A stretch of 64,000 nucleotides of DNA from Nocardia otitidiscaviarum NBRC 14405 (GCF_000308635.1 NZ_BAGD01000281.1:62001-126000), one strand, 5' to 3'; counted from the stretch's first letter, positions 53,910-62,329 are shown. The notes: a model not told the origin generated them from the letters alone. Translations and numbers: made by a program.

Positions 53910-54332
53910 CTATCGTCGGGGCTCGAGTAGCTTGGCCAGTGCGGCGGTGTCGCGCAGGTAGCGTTCGTACGGGAAGCCCGCTTCGACCAACGCGTCGCGC
54001 AGCTCGTTCTGGAGCGGCCGGTCGTTGCCGTGGAAGGCGTCGCGGCCGGCTTCGGTGGTGCTGACCAGTCGTCGCCGTCCGTGCTCGGGGTCGGTGCGGA
54101 TCGTGACGAATCCGGCCGTTTCCAGCGGGCGCAGGGCTCGGCTGACCGCCGGGTCCGACACCGCCAGCGCCTGTGCCAGCTGATGCTGGGTCGCCGGCTC
54201 GATTTCTTCCAACGTACCCAGCAGGCGTATCTGGCTGTACGTCAGCCCCTCGGAGTCGTCCACGCGCCGCCGCGCGGCCTCCCCGAGCAGGTACACGACG
54301 CGATGCAGTAGATCCCCGAGTCCATCGTCCAC
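53910..54332 (-). CDS. MarR-family regulator
   Basis: A 140-residue MarR-type regulator. The winged helix-turn-helix is HQLAQALAVSDPAVSRALRP with wing TDPEHGRRRLVSTTEAG. It probably acts as a dimeric repressor released by a small ligand. Sites of the same type lie at its own promoter and before the downstream membrane-protein gene. Confidence 0.87.
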   Translation of the reverse strand: MDDGLGDLLHRVVYLLGEAARRRVDDSEGLTYSQIRLLGTLEEIEPATQHQLAQALAVSDPAVSRALRPLETAGFVTIRTDPEHGRRRLVSTTEAGRDAFHGNDRPLQNELRDALVEAGFPYERYLRDTAALAKLLEPRR

Positions 54333-54353
54333 ATGCCGAACGTATCAGGGTCT

Positions 54354-54371
54354 TGCATGGTTAACATTCAT
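54354..54371. promoter_or_regulatory. MarR operator 2, degenerate copy at the marR promoter
   Basis: GCATGGTTAACATTCA matches the left two-thirds of operator 1 (GCATGGTTAATATTAA). It lies about 20 bp upstream of the MarR start and suggests autoregulation. Confidence 0.5.
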
Positions 54372-54429
54372 TCGCGCGCCGGCCGGAAGTCTCGCCGTGC
54401 CCTCGGGAGCCTCGATCGGGAATCGCCGA

Positions 54430-54900
54430 TCACTCGATCTGCTCGGCCAGCGCGACGAGGATGCCCGCCGGCCCGCGGAGGTAGCAGAGGCGGTAGCTGT
54501 TCTCGTATTGCACCAGTTCGCCGAGGAGTTCGGCGCCGTGCGGGCGGAGGCGGTCGAGGGCGTCGTCGATGTTGTCGACGGCGAACATGATGCGGTGCAT
54601 GCCCAGGGTGTTGGCCGGAGTGTGTGGGTCGGTGTCCCGGGCTCGTGGCGACTGGTATTCGGTCAGTTCGAGGCGTCCGTGGCCGTCGGGGGTGCGCATC
54701 ATCGCGATGTCCGATCGGACGCCTTCGAGTCCGATGAGGCGGTCCACCGAGCTGCCCTCGACCGTCGCCTCGCCTTCCAGTTCCAGGCCGAGTGCGGTGA
54801 AGAACGCTGTGGCTGCCGCGAGGTCGTCGACGACGATGGCGATGTTGTCCAGTCGCTGAATTGTCCCGGGTCGGCGGCTGCGCGGGTCGGTGTCGCCCAT
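54430..54900 (-). CDS. VOC-family protein
   Basis: A 156-residue glyoxalase/bleomycin-resistance-type protein: IQRLDNIAIVVDDLAAATAF, then IAMMRTPDGHGRLELTEY, the second module HRIMFAVDNIDDALDRLRPH and LCYLRGPAGILVALAEQ. His and Glu at the usual metal positions (LDNIAI lacks His; RLELTEY and HRIMF keep theirs) suggest a partly altered metal site. The reaction is unknown. Upstream (minus-strand 5') is a gene-poor stretch with a kinase remnant. Confidence 0.82.
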   Translation of the reverse strand: MGDTDPRSRRPGTIQRLDNIAIVVDDLAAATAFFTALGLELEGEATVEGSSVDRLIGLEGVRSDIAMMRTPDGHGRLELTEYQSPRARDTDPHTPANTLGMHRIMFAVDNIDDALDRLRPHGAELLGELVQYENSYRLCYLRGPAGILVALAEQIE

Positions 54901-55287
54901 GATGGCTCCCTTCGGGGCGCGCCGCCGGTCCGGTGGCGCGTGTGTGTTGACGCTTGGTTCGAACTACTCGGTTGTAGCAGCGGCGTCCGAATGATTCTGT
55001 GGATCAGACGGGGAAACCAACCGAAATTCATCGATGCGGCCGCCCGATCGGCCTCGCGCCCGCTCTGCACCAGATAGGCGGATCCGCCTATCCTGATCGC
55101 GAGCAACGCGATACTCGGAATGAGCACAATGACCAGCACTCTGGTCCGGACGCTGACGGTCCGCCGCCACCGTGCTGAGATCTTGCGGAGGAACTGCTGC
55201 CGATCACCGAATTTGCGGAGGCCGTCCGGCGCATCGCGTGGGATCGCCGGTGTGGGGTCGCACCCTACGCGCGCCGCGCAAGCGCTC
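54901..55287. other. Gene-poor stretch
   Basis: 387 bp without an intact gene. The minus strand carries the probable sensor-kinase remnant described separately; the rest (54901-55020) holds only the upstream region of the VOC gene. Confidence 0.4.
55030..55270 (-). pseudogene. Probable N-terminal remnant of a CvnA-type sensor kinase
   Basis: On the minus strand an open frame encodes a basic segment (FLRKISARWRRTVSVRTRV) followed by a membrane helix (LVIVLIPSIALLAIRIGGSA) and YLVQSGREADRAA. This is how nitrate/nitrite-sensing-domain histidine kinases of actinobacterial conservons begin (VRTRVLVIVLIPSIALL). After about 60 codons the resemblance stops and the frame runs on with unrelated composition, with no sensing, HAMP or ATPase domain. 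It is best read as a deletion remnant. Boundaries are approximate. Confidence 0.4.
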
Positions 55288-56037
55288 CTAGCGGGCGTGG
55301 TCGGGGTGGGTGAGGAGCCGGTCCATGCGTGCGCGGTTGTCGTCGTCGACGGGGGTCCAGACGGTGAGGATGGTTTCGGGGGTGGCGGGTAGTTCCATGC
55401 GGGTCAGGGTCAGCGAGAGGTCGCCGACCGCGGGGTGGCGGTAGATCATGGTGTGGGTGGGTGGGGCGGCGACGTCGCGGAAGGAGGCGACCATGTGGGG
55501 GAGGCCGGCGTCGCGGTTGACGAAGCAGCGCGCCTCGGCGGGGGTGGTGAACAGTTCCCACAGCACGTTGCGTGAGCCCTCGGGGGCGGTCAGACGTGGC
55601 CACAGCGCGGCCGCGGCGGCATTGTGGCCGAGCAGGTCCCAGCGGGTGTTGATGGCTGCGGCCGGATACCCGGTGACGGCGTCGAGGATGGATTGCAGGG
55701 TGGGAGTCAGCGCCCGCGCTCGGGTGGCCGTCGTCGGGATCGGGACCTCGGCCAGTCGGTAGAGGTGGGCGCGTTCCGCGCCGTCCAGGCGCAGCGAGCG
55801 TGCGATGGCGTCGAGGATTGCCGCGCCGACGTTGATGGGGCGTCCCTGTTCGAGCCAGGTGTACCAGGTCACCGATACCCCGGCCAGCCCGGCGACCTCC
55901 TCGCGCCGCAATCCTGGTGTCCTGCGCCGCAATCCGGGTGCCAGGCCGACCTGGGCGGGGGTGAGACGGTCGCGGCGGCTGCGCAGGAACGCGGCCAGTT
56001 CGGTGCGGCGGGGAACGGGAGGCACGGCGTACATCAT
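55288..56037 (-). CDS. XRE-family regulator with MmyB-like ligand domain
   Basis: A 249-residue regulator. The N-terminal helix-turn-helix contains GLRREEVAGLAGVSVTWYTW with the following LEQGRPINVG, the classic actinobacterial XRE/MmyB start. The remainder (INTRWDLLGHNAAAAALWP, then a PAS-like fold) is the MmyB-type ligand-binding domain. The start at tandem ATG 56037/56034 is preferred; a longer frame would run through the 22-bp palindrome in the divergent promoter. It is divergent from the thioesterase/acyltransferase pair and probably regulates it. Confidence 0.83.
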   Translation of the reverse strand: MMYAVPPVPRRTELAAFLRSRRDRLTPAQVGLAPGLRRRTPGLRREEVAGLAGVSVTWYTWLEQGRPINVGAAILDAIARSLRLDGAERAHLYRLAEVPIPTTATRARALTPTLQSILDAVTGYPAAAINTRWDLLGHNAAAAALWPRLTAPEGSRNVLWELFTTPAEARCFVNRDAGLPHMVASFRDVAAPPTHTMIYRHPAVGDLSLTLTRMELPATPETILTVWTPVDDDNRARMDRLLTHPDHAR

Positions 56038-56077
56038 CGGACACACCCGGCACCGGATGCCAGGCGGTTGCCGGGTG

Positions 56078-56099
56078 CTGCTGACACCAGTGTCAGCAG
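56078..56099. promoter_or_regulatory. Operator in the XRE/thioesterase divergent promoter
   Basis: Perfect 10-bp arms CTGCTGACAC and GTGTCAGCAG with a 2-bp centre, midway between the divergent genes. Probable site of the XRE/MmyB-type regulator. Confidence 0.68.
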
Positions 56100-56178
56100 T
56101 GTCTTGGTACCGGTGCCGCGCCCCCGGCAGGCTGCGATTCGCACCATTCGACATTTCCAGACGAGGAGTCCATAGCTC

Positions 56179-56676
56179 ATGACCGAAACATCAACGTGCG
56201 CAACGGCGTCCGCGCGGCAGAAAGCCACGTCCGAGGGTGCGGCCGGGATCGACGGTGTGCCTTTCACGTTGCGGTTCGCGGTGCGCAGCTACGAGCTCGA
56301 CACCAATCACCATCTCGCTTCCACGGTGTATCTGCAGTACGCCGAGCACACCCGCTTCGCGTGCGGGCAGGCCGCCGGGCTGTCTCCGCAGCGGCTGCTC
56401 GCCGACGGGTTCGGGCCGATCAACCTCGAAACCACCGTACGCCACCATGCCGAACTGCGCGCCGACGACCAAGTCGACGTGACGTGTGCGTTCGTGTGGG
56501 GGCCGGGCAAGACCCACCGCGTCGAACACGTGCTGACCACACCCGACGGCACCCTGGTCGCCGAGATCACCAGTGTCAGCGGCCTGCTCGACATGCGGAC
56601 CCGACGCCTGGTCGCCGACCCGGGTCGGGAACTGCGCGCCCGCGCCACCAACCCCGAGCTACTGGGTCTCGCGTGA
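56179..56676 (+). CDS. Acyl-CoA thioesterase, 4HBT (YbgC-like) hot-dog fold
   Basis: A 165-residue hot-dog thioesterase-like protein. FTLRFAVRSYELDTNHHLAS holds the family position of the catalytic acid (the D of ELDTNHH) followed by VYLQYAEHTRFACG. Later strands GFGPINLETTVRHHAELRAD and VWGPGKTHRVEHVL fit the second half. It probably hydrolyses an acyl-CoA or acyl-carrier thioester. Its stop overlaps the next gene by GTGA, so thioesterase and acyltransferase are co-translated. Confidence 0.82.
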   Translation: MTETSTCATASARQKATSEGAAGIDGVPFTLRFAVRSYELDTNHHLASTVYLQYAEHTRFACGQAAGLSPQRLLADGFGPINLETTVRHHAELRADDQVDVTCAFVWGPGKTHRVEHVLTTPDGTLVAEITSVSGLLDMRTRRLVADPGRELRARATNPELLGLA

Positions 56677-57938
56677 GGCCGGGGCTGGACAGCGGCACGA
56701 AACACCGGCTGGGGCTGATCGATCACGGCTTCGTGCCGCGCAAACTGACCGTCAGCTATGTGGCGATCTGCACCGGAGAGGTCGATATCGCGCTGCTGCA
56801 CGATGCCTTTCGGCTGCTGTGTCGCACGTATCCGATGCTGACCGGCACGATCGAGGTCACCGGGGACCAGTGCTGGCTGCGGATTCCCGGCGACGGCACG
56901 AGCGCGGCCACCACCGAGGTCGTGGCGGGCTCGATCGCGGACTGGCTCGCGGGCGCGGGGCTCACGCCGCTCGATCCCGCACGCTGCCTGGCGAAACTCA
57001 CCATCGTGAGCGACGGCGCGAGGACCGCGGTCGCGCTGCGGGTGTGTCATGCGATCAACGACGCCACGTTGGGATCGGAACTGCTGGCCGTGCTCTGGCG
57101 CATCGCCGCCACGCTGGCCGGGAACGCCGCGTTCCCCGACGTCACGCCGGTCTACCCGCACAGCCTCGAACACGCCTATCACGCCCGCGGCATGGCCCTG
57201 CCCGACCTCGCAGCCTCGGTAGCGGCCCAAGTGCACAGCATCCCGGCCGCCGACCGCGGTGACGGCCCGGGGTTCGCGCCCGTGCCGAGCGGGCGGATCA
57301 CCCTGTCCCAGGCCGACACCGCCGCGCTACGAGCACGTGCGCGGGCGTCGGGGACGACGCTGCACGCTCTGCTGTCCGCCGCGATCGTGCGGGCCGAACG
57401 CGAGCTGCTCACCGCAACGGCCGGTGACGCCACCGAATTGCCGATGGTCATGTTTCATCTCGTCGACCTGCGCGGCCACCTGCGTCCCGCGGCACGCTCC
57501 GACGAGGTCACCAACGCGTTGGGGTTCGCGCCGACGGTCACCGCGTGCACTCCCGGCGCTGACCTGGAAACGCTGGCCACGCAGGTGAAGGCGCAGATCG
57601 TCGCCGGCATAGCGGGTGGGTCCGCACTGGCGGTGATGCGAGCCGCGGCGGCGGTGGCCACGCACGGCGGCCCGCGCAAGGGCGTCGGGAACTTCATCAC
57701 CAACTGGGGTGTGATGCCCGATCTCGCTGTTCCGGCAGGAATCGAGATCGTCGACTTCCGTGGCTTCGCCACCTCCGAGCCGGTGAGCTGGGTCGGCTAC
57801 TTCGTGTCCACCTTCGCCGGGCGGTGCAGCATCGAGCCGGGGTTCTCCCCGCGCTTCCACCGTCCCGCACAGATCATGCGACTGCGCGAGTTCCTGCTCG
57901 CCAACCTCGGCGAACTGACCCGCGCCGCACTGCCCTGA
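56673..57938 (+). CDS. Condensation-domain acyltransferase (PapA5-like)
   Basis: A 421-residue protein of the NRPS-condensation/PapA acyltransferase superfamily. The active-site HxxxD motif appears as CHAINDA (His-Ala-Ile-Asn-Asp) near residue ~125, and the second structural motif is seen in VGNFITNWG with GYFVSTFAGRCSI near the end. PapA5-type proteins transfer acyl groups from carriers or CoA to alcohols or amines. GTG 56673 overlaps the thioesterase stop. With the thioesterase it probably makes or trims an acylated metabolite; the substrate is unknown. Confidence 0.78.
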   Translation: MRPGLDSGTKHRLGLIDHGFVPRKLTVSYVAICTGEVDIALLHDAFRLLCRTYPMLTGTIEVTGDQCWLRIPGDGTSAATTEVVAGSIADWLAGAGLTPLDPARCLAKLTIVSDGARTAVALRVCHAINDATLGSELLAVLWRIAATLAGNAAFPDVTPVYPHSLEHAYHARGMALPDLAASVAAQVHSIPAADRGDGPGFAPVPSGRITLSQADTAALRARARASGTTLHALLSAAIVRAERELLTATAGDATELPMVMFHLVDLRGHLRPAARSDEVTNALGFAPTVTACTPGADLETLATQVKAQIVAGIAGGSALAVMRAAAAVATHGGPRKGVGNFITNWGVMPDLAVPAGIEIVDFRGFATSEPVSWVGYFVSTFAGRCSIEPGFSPRFHRPAQIMRLREFLLANLGELTRAALP

Positions 57939-58058
57939 CCCACTCCTGTCATCACGAAAGCCGTTAGGGCGCAGCGGCATTCGTGTGCGAGACCGACCCG
58001 CCGGGGTGCGAGCGCAGCCGCCGGTTCGGAGTCCGAGTTGGCAGCCGTCCATAGTTAC

Positions 58059-58079
58059 GTTACAGTCACTAACTGTAAC
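58059..58079. promoter_or_regulatory. TetR operator A (esterase promoter)
   Basis: GTTACA and TGTAAC separated by 9 bp; here extended to perfect 9-bp arms CGTTACAGT/ACTGTAACG. The same layout (GTTACA, 9 bp, TGTAAC) precedes the TetR gene 1.6 kb downstream. Confidence 0.75.
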
Positions 58080-58141
58080 GAAAGTCGGTGATCGTTCCGC
58101 AGCGGAGCGGGACGACACCTCTCGTTGAAGGAGACATTTCC

Positions 58142-58936
58142 ATGAGCAACCACTTCGTCGCCTCGCTCGAGACCGCCCTGGCCTCCCTGGTGGGCCGCGC
58201 CGACCGAGGCGACGACGGGCAGTCCAAGCCGACGGTGGTCCTCGTCCACGGCGCGTTCGCCGACGCCTCGGGCTGGGAGCCGGTCGCGGCACGGCTGCAT
58301 CGGCGGGGCTTCCCGGTGATCGCGGTGCCCAACCCGCTGCGCGGCCTGGCCTACGACACCGCTTACCTGCAGGGCCTGCTGGCGGGGGTGGAGGGTCCGA
58401 AGATCCTGGTCGGGCACTCCTACGCGGGCGCGGTCATCTCCAACGCCGCCCTCGCCGTCGCCGACGTGACGGCCCTGGTGTTCGTCGCGGCGTTCGTGCC
58501 GGACGAGGGTGAAGCCCTCGGCGGGCTCCTGGAAGCGCACGCCGACGCGTCGGTGCCGTCGCTGCCGCAGCAGGTTTTCCAATTCACCCGCCCGGACGGC
58601 TCCACCGGCACCGAAGTCTGGCTCGATCACGCCCGGTTCGGCACCGCGTTCGCCGCCGACGTCGACGCCGCCACCGCCGCCTACCTGGCGATCTCGCAGC
58701 GCCCGGTCGCCGCCGAGGCGTTCGGGGAAGCGGCCACGGCCGCGGGCTGGAAGACCGTCCCGTCCTGGGCACTGGTCGCGACCAAGGACAACGCCATCGC
58801 GCCGAGCCTGGAACGGTTCATGGCCGAACGCGCCGGCGCCACCGTCACCGAGGTCGATTCCTCGCACGCGGTCATGCTCAGCCACCCCGACGCCGTCGCC
58901 GACCTTGTCGAGCAGGCCCACCGGGGCACCCGCTGA
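58142..58936 (+). CDS. Alpha/beta hydrolase (pyrethroid-hydrolase/esterase-like)
   Basis: A 264-residue alpha/beta hydrolase. PTVVLVHGAFADASGWEPVA is the oxyanion loop; KILVGHSYAGAVISNAAL holds the nucleophile Ser; WALVATKDNAIAPSLERFMA and DSSHAVMLSHPDAVA carry the acid and His. This matches the EstC/salicylate-esterase-like group common in actinobacteria. GAAGGAGACATTTCC precedes the ATG. TetR operator A is 62 bp upstream. Substrate unknown; probably an aryl or short-chain ester. Confidence 0.85.
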   Translation: MSNHFVASLETALASLVGRADRGDDGQSKPTVVLVHGAFADASGWEPVAARLHRRGFPVIAVPNPLRGLAYDTAYLQGLLAGVEGPKILVGHSYAGAVISNAALAVADVTALVFVAAFVPDEGEALGGLLEAHADASVPSLPQQVFQFTRPDGSTGTEVWLDHARFGTAFAADVDAATAAYLAISQRPVAAEAFGEAATAAGWKTVPSWALVATKDNAIAPSLERFMAERAGATVTEVDSSHAVMLSHPDAVADLVEQAHRGTR

Positions 58937-59051
58937 CCATCCGAGTCTGCGGCGGTGGGCGGGTATCGACGTTGCTGCCCACCCATCGGCACCCCTTCTC
59001 TATCCATCCACGGCACCGTCACCGCGCGCCGTTAATCATCAAGGGGCACAC

Positions 59052-59561
59052 ATGGATTCGTTCGACATCGCCGTACTGGGGCTGCGCGTCGGACTCGGCG
59101 CGGTGCTGATCGCGCACGGCTGTCACAAGCTTTTTCTCGGCGGGCGGCTGGCCGGGACCGCGGCCTGGTTCGAGAGTCTGGGGATGGCACCCGGCCCGCT
59201 GCACGCGCGGGCGGCCGCCGCCACCGAGATCGGCGCCGGGCTCGCACTCGCGGCCGGATTCCTCACCGCCCCCGCCGCGTCGGCGTTCGTGGCGCTGATG
59301 CTGGTCGCGGTAGTCACCGTGCACCGCCGCAACGGGTTCTACGTCATGGACTCCGGCTGGGAATACAACTTCCTGATCGCCTTGGCCGCCGTCGCTGTCG
59401 CCACCCTCGGTGCCGGTCGCGCCAGCGCCGAACAACTGCTGTTCGGCCACCCGGTGCTCACCGGCTGGACCGGGCTCGCCCTGGCCTTGGCGGGCGGGCT
59501 CGCCGCCGGGACCGCGCAACTGCTGCTGTTCTACCGGCCCGCTCCCGCGCCGACGGTGTGA
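59052..59561 (+). CDS. DoxX-family membrane protein
   Basis: A 169-residue membrane protein with four helices. LGLRVGLGAVLIAHGCHKLF with the following GGRLAGTAAWFESLGM is the DoxX N-terminal signature. DoxX proteins are membrane partners in thiosulfate/quinone or oxidative-stress systems (MRC complex in mycobacteria), but here function is unknown. AAGGGGCACAC lies upstream. The esterase and the TetR gene are on the same strand either side, suggesting a shared regulon. Confidence 0.82.
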   Translation: MDSFDIAVLGLRVGLGAVLIAHGCHKLFLGGRLAGTAAWFESLGMAPGPLHARAAAATEIGAGLALAAGFLTAPAASAFVALMLVAVVTVHRRNGFYVMDSGWEYNFLIALAAVAVATLGAGRASAEQLLFGHPVLTGWTGLALALAGGLAAGTAQLLLFYRPAPAPTV

Positions 59562-59670
59562 CCGCGCCGGACCACCCGTGCGACACCAGGATTCGATAAG
59601 GAACCGCTGCTGTGACGATCGAGATGAAAGCGACATCGCCCGGCGGGCCACGGTCGCACACATCCTGAGG

Positions 59671-59691
59671 GTTACAGTCCAGTCTTGTAAC
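59671..59691. promoter_or_regulatory. TetR operator B (own promoter)
   Basis: GTTACA, 9 bp, TGTAAC, directly upstream of the TetR gene. It shares GTTACAGTC and TGTAACG with operator A. Confidence 0.7.
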
Positions 59692-59716
59692 GCAACGCCG
59701 TAGCGAAGGGGAGGCC

Positions 59717-60373
59717 ATGACCCGCCCGCACACCGAACCCGGCAACCAGCCACGGGCCGATAGGTCCGGCTCGCGAGGCGGGCGACCCCGGGATCCCGCC
59801 GTCGACGAGGCCATCCTCGTCGCGACGCGTCGCCGCTTGGTCACCGACGGCTACACCCGCATGGCGCTCGGCGACATCGCCGCCGACGCCGGTGTCACCC
59901 GCCCCACCCTGTACCGGCGCTGGCCGGGCAAACTCGAACTCGTCATCGACGCCCTCGACTACGGGCTGCGCGCCCAAACCGCTGCCACCCCACCATTTCC
60001 CATCGACGAGCTGACCCCGCGCGAGGCGTTCACCGAAGCCATCCGCCGCGTCGACCCCTGCTACCACAACCCCGACGCCATCGTCCTGCAAGGCGGGTTC
60101 ATCAGCGAAGCCGACCGCGTCCCGGAACTCCTGAACCACCTCGTGACACGCGCCGTCGAACCCCGTGTCTCCCAAGTCGAACAGGTCCTGGCGCAGCTGA
60201 TCGCCCGTGGCGCGGTGCGGCCGGACATCGACTCCCGCACCGTCGCCACCATGGTTTTCGGCGCCTTCTTCGGGGCGTTCCTGCGCGGCGAGGACGCCGT
60301 CATCCGCGCCGGACTCGCCGACAAGCTCACCGCCACCCTGTGGCCCGCCCTCAGCACCGACGCCCAGCACTGA
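59717..60373 (+). CDS. TetR-family regulator of the esterase/DoxX unit
   Basis: A 218-residue TetR-type regulator. The N-terminal 20 residues are a basic, glycine/arginine-rich tail (RSGSRGGRPRDPAVDEAI). The helix-turn-helix is MALGDIAADAGVTRPTLYRR. The C-terminal domain (TetR_C_16-like) ends in a hydrophobic TMVFGAFFGAFLRG helix. Twin GTTACA/TGTAAC operators lie ahead of it and of the esterase, so it probably autoregulates and represses esterase-doxX. Confidence 0.86.
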   Translation: MTRPHTEPGNQPRADRSGSRGGRPRDPAVDEAILVATRRRLVTDGYTRMALGDIAADAGVTRPTLYRRWPGKLELVIDALDYGLRAQTAATPPFPIDELTPREAFTEAIRRVDPCYHNPDAIVLQGGFISEADRVPELLNHLVTRAVEPRVSQVEQVLAQLIARGAVRPDIDSRTVATMVFGAFFGAFLRGEDAVIRAGLADKLTATLWPALSTDAQH

Positions 60374-60422
60374 CCAGGACTCATCGCCCGCACGTCGACC
60401 TCGATGTCGATCCGTTCCAGGA

Positions 60423-60824
60423 TCATGTAGGAGAGTCCGCCGATCCACCGCGTTCGGGGTAATCGGTGGCCTTCCGGGACCGTCTTCCGGCCGGGTACAC
60501 GGTCGACGGCGAGGAAGGTCGGTTCACAGGCACGATGTGGTGGCCGATGAGGTCTTCCACCGGTCGCCCGGCCTCGCTTCGGTTCGGGGGTTCGGCGCCG
60601 TCGAAGATGGCGTCGAGGATGTCGGCGTGGTCGAGGGTGGCGGGCAGGCGGTGGGATGCGCGGGCGCTGACGATGACCGCGTGCAGTACGGCGGCGTAGA
60701 TATGGGAGCGGGGGACGGTCAATCGCCATCCGTAGCGTTCGCGTTCGCGCAGCCGGGCTTCGACGGTGTCGAGCACGTCCACGATGACCTGGATCTCGAT
60801 CCGGTCCGGGTCATCGCAGGGCAT
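60423..60824 (-). CDS. Hypothetical small protein
   Basis: A 133-residue frame with GC-rich third codon positions like the surrounding genes. It starts MPCDDPDRIEIQVIVDVLDT and has a helical VEARLRERERYGWRLTVPRS segment, ending in a basic, proline-rich tail. I do not recognise a family. The preceding 60811 frame stops 11 bp inside it, suggesting coupling if both are real. Confidence 0.45.
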   Translation of the reverse strand: MPCDDPDRIEIQVIVDVLDTVEARLRERERYGWRLTVPRSHIYAAVLHAVIVSARASHRLPATLDHADILDAIFDGAEPPNRSEAGRPVEDLIGHHIVPVNRPSSPSTVYPAGRRSRKATDYPERGGSADSPT

Positions 60825-61017
60825 GGCGGCCGCCCAGAAATGCTGTGCTGTAACCGAATACGGCGTGACGCAGCAGAGTGAGCAGTGACCTGCGCGGCGT
60901 CGCCGGTAGCCGTATCGCGCGTGAGTCGAGGACCATGCGCCCGGCCGCCACCAAGGCGGTGCGCGCCCGCTGACGCACCCGGCAGGTGGCGATCCCGCAT
61001 TCGAGATGCAGTTGCAT
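60811..61017 (-). CDS. Possible small hypothetical protein
   Basis: A 68-residue frame (MQLHLECGIATCRVRQRART...) with GGAG 9 bp before ATG 61017; an alternative ATG at 61032 lacks a ribosome binding site. Basic, alanine-rich, with no recognisable domain. It overlaps the next hypothetical gene by 14 bp. Weak support. Confidence 0.3.
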   Translation of the reverse strand: MQLHLECGIATCRVRQRARTALVAAGRMVLDSRAIRLPATPRRSLLTLLRHAVFGYSTAFLGGRHALR

Positions 61018-61250
61018 GGCGATCAGCTCCATTCTGTCATCGACATCGGTTTAGCGTCGGCCGGGTGCTCCGGTGCGGGACGGGCCTTCAGCACACCCCT
61101 GGACGGCGCGATGGACGCCAGAAAATGGATAATTCGTTCGAGTTGATCCGAAACCCCAGCGGTGGGTCCACGAACGCGGAGACAATCGTCCGCACAGCAC
61201 AGCAGCGTCATCCGAAAATCGTGGGTACGTCATCCAATCGGGAGGCCGCC

Positions 61251-62120
61251 ATGGGAGAAACCGGATCCACAGTGCCGCGACGGCAGCTCGGCCGCTACCT
61301 GCGTGACCTGCGCCAGCAATCCGGGATGACAATCGCCGAGGTCGCTCGACGCATCGAGCGGGGAGCTACCACGCTGCAACGGCTCGAGACCGGCCAGGCC
61401 GACCGCATCCGATTGTGGGACATCGAAGCCCTGTGTCAGGTTCTCGGTGCCAGCGACACCGAGACAGCCGCCCTCAAAGGGCTCGCCCAACAGGGCAATA
61501 CCAAGAGCTGGTGGCATGAGTACGGCGATCTCATCCCAACGAACTTCGATGTCTACATGGGCTTGGAATCGGCGGCGGAGTCATTGACCTCTTTCCAGGA
61601 ATTGGTGCCGGGACTTGCCCAGATACCTGAATACGCCCGCACCCTGATTCGGTCCGTGCACCCGCGCGAACCGGGGTCCGAGATCGACCGCCGCGTCGAG
61701 ATGCGCATGCATCGACAGGTGCTGATCACTCGTCGGGCGCAGCCTGCGGCGCTGGACGTAATTCTCGATGAGTCGGCTCTGCATCGGGTGATCGGCAGTC
61801 CGAAGATCATGGCCGCGCAGTTGCGTCACCTCGCAGACCTCAGCACCCGGCCGAACATCACGATCCGCGTCCTGCCGTACGCGGCGGGCACTCCTCTCGG
61901 CGATCTGACCGGGCCGTTCACAATCTTGGACTTCGGCGACGGCGACCGCCAACCCGCTGAGCCATCGGTGGTCTACGTCGAGAGCTACACCGGTGCAATG
62001 TACTTCGATGATCGCGATAGCACTGCGCGCTATCGTGCGGCGCACGACACCATGCGGCGGGTAGCGTTGGACGAGAGGCAGAGTCGAGACCTGCTTCGGC
62101 AGGTGAGTAAGGGAGCATGA
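61251..62120 (+). CDS. XRE-family regulator with DUF5753 domain
   Basis: A 289-residue helix-turn-helix protein of the actinobacterial type. The N-terminal HTH is MTIAEVARRIERGATTLQRL, followed by ETGQADRI. The remainder is the DUF5753 domain, with FQELVPGLAQIPEYARTLIR and an end PSVVYVESYTGAMYFDD. GGAGG lies 5 bp before ATG 61251. It overlaps the DUF397 gene by ATGA; such XRE-DUF397 pairs act as regulator modules (WhiJ/BldB-like systems) with unknown targets. Confidence 0.88.
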   Translation: MGETGSTVPRRQLGRYLRDLRQQSGMTIAEVARRIERGATTLQRLETGQADRIRLWDIEALCQVLGASDTETAALKGLAQQGNTKSWWHEYGDLIPTNFDVYMGLESAAESLTSFQELVPGLAQIPEYARTLIRSVHPREPGSEIDRRVEMRMHRQVLITRRAQPAALDVILDESALHRVIGSPKIMAAQLRHLADLSTRPNITIRVLPYAAGTPLGDLTGPFTILDFGDGDRQPAEPSVVYVESYTGAMYFDDRDSTARYRAAHDTMRRVALDERQSRDLLRQVSKGA

Positions 62121-62329
62121 GCATGAACGTCGATCTGTCCGATGCTCGGTGGTTCAAGAGCAGCTACAGCGGTGGCAGTCAGGATTGCGTGGAGATCGCA
62201 CACCTCGCGGCGGGCGGGGTCGGTGTTCGCGATTCCAAGAACCCGACCGGACCGGCCCTGGTCTTCGCCCCCCGAGAATGGGACGCCTTCACCGCCGGTA
62301 TCGTCGGCGGCGAGTTCGATCACCGGTAG
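62117..62329 (+). CDS. DUF397 protein
   Basis: A 70-residue protein with the signature SDARWFKSSYSGGSQDCVEI, then VGVRDSKNPTGPALVF and a final PREWDAFTAGI strand, the canonical DUF397 pattern. Start 62117 or 62123. Translationally coupled to the XRE gene. DUF397 proteins often act with the adjacent XRE regulator, sometimes antagonistically; the exact role here is unknown. Confidence 0.88.
   Translation: MSMNVDLSDARWFKSSYSGGSQDCVEIAHLAAGGVGVRDSKNPTGPALVFAPREWDAFTAGIVGGEFDHR

Noticed and set aside
60719..61000. 93-codon minus-strand frame
   Set aside because: Serine/arginine-rich shadow of the two small hypothetical frames at 60423-61017.
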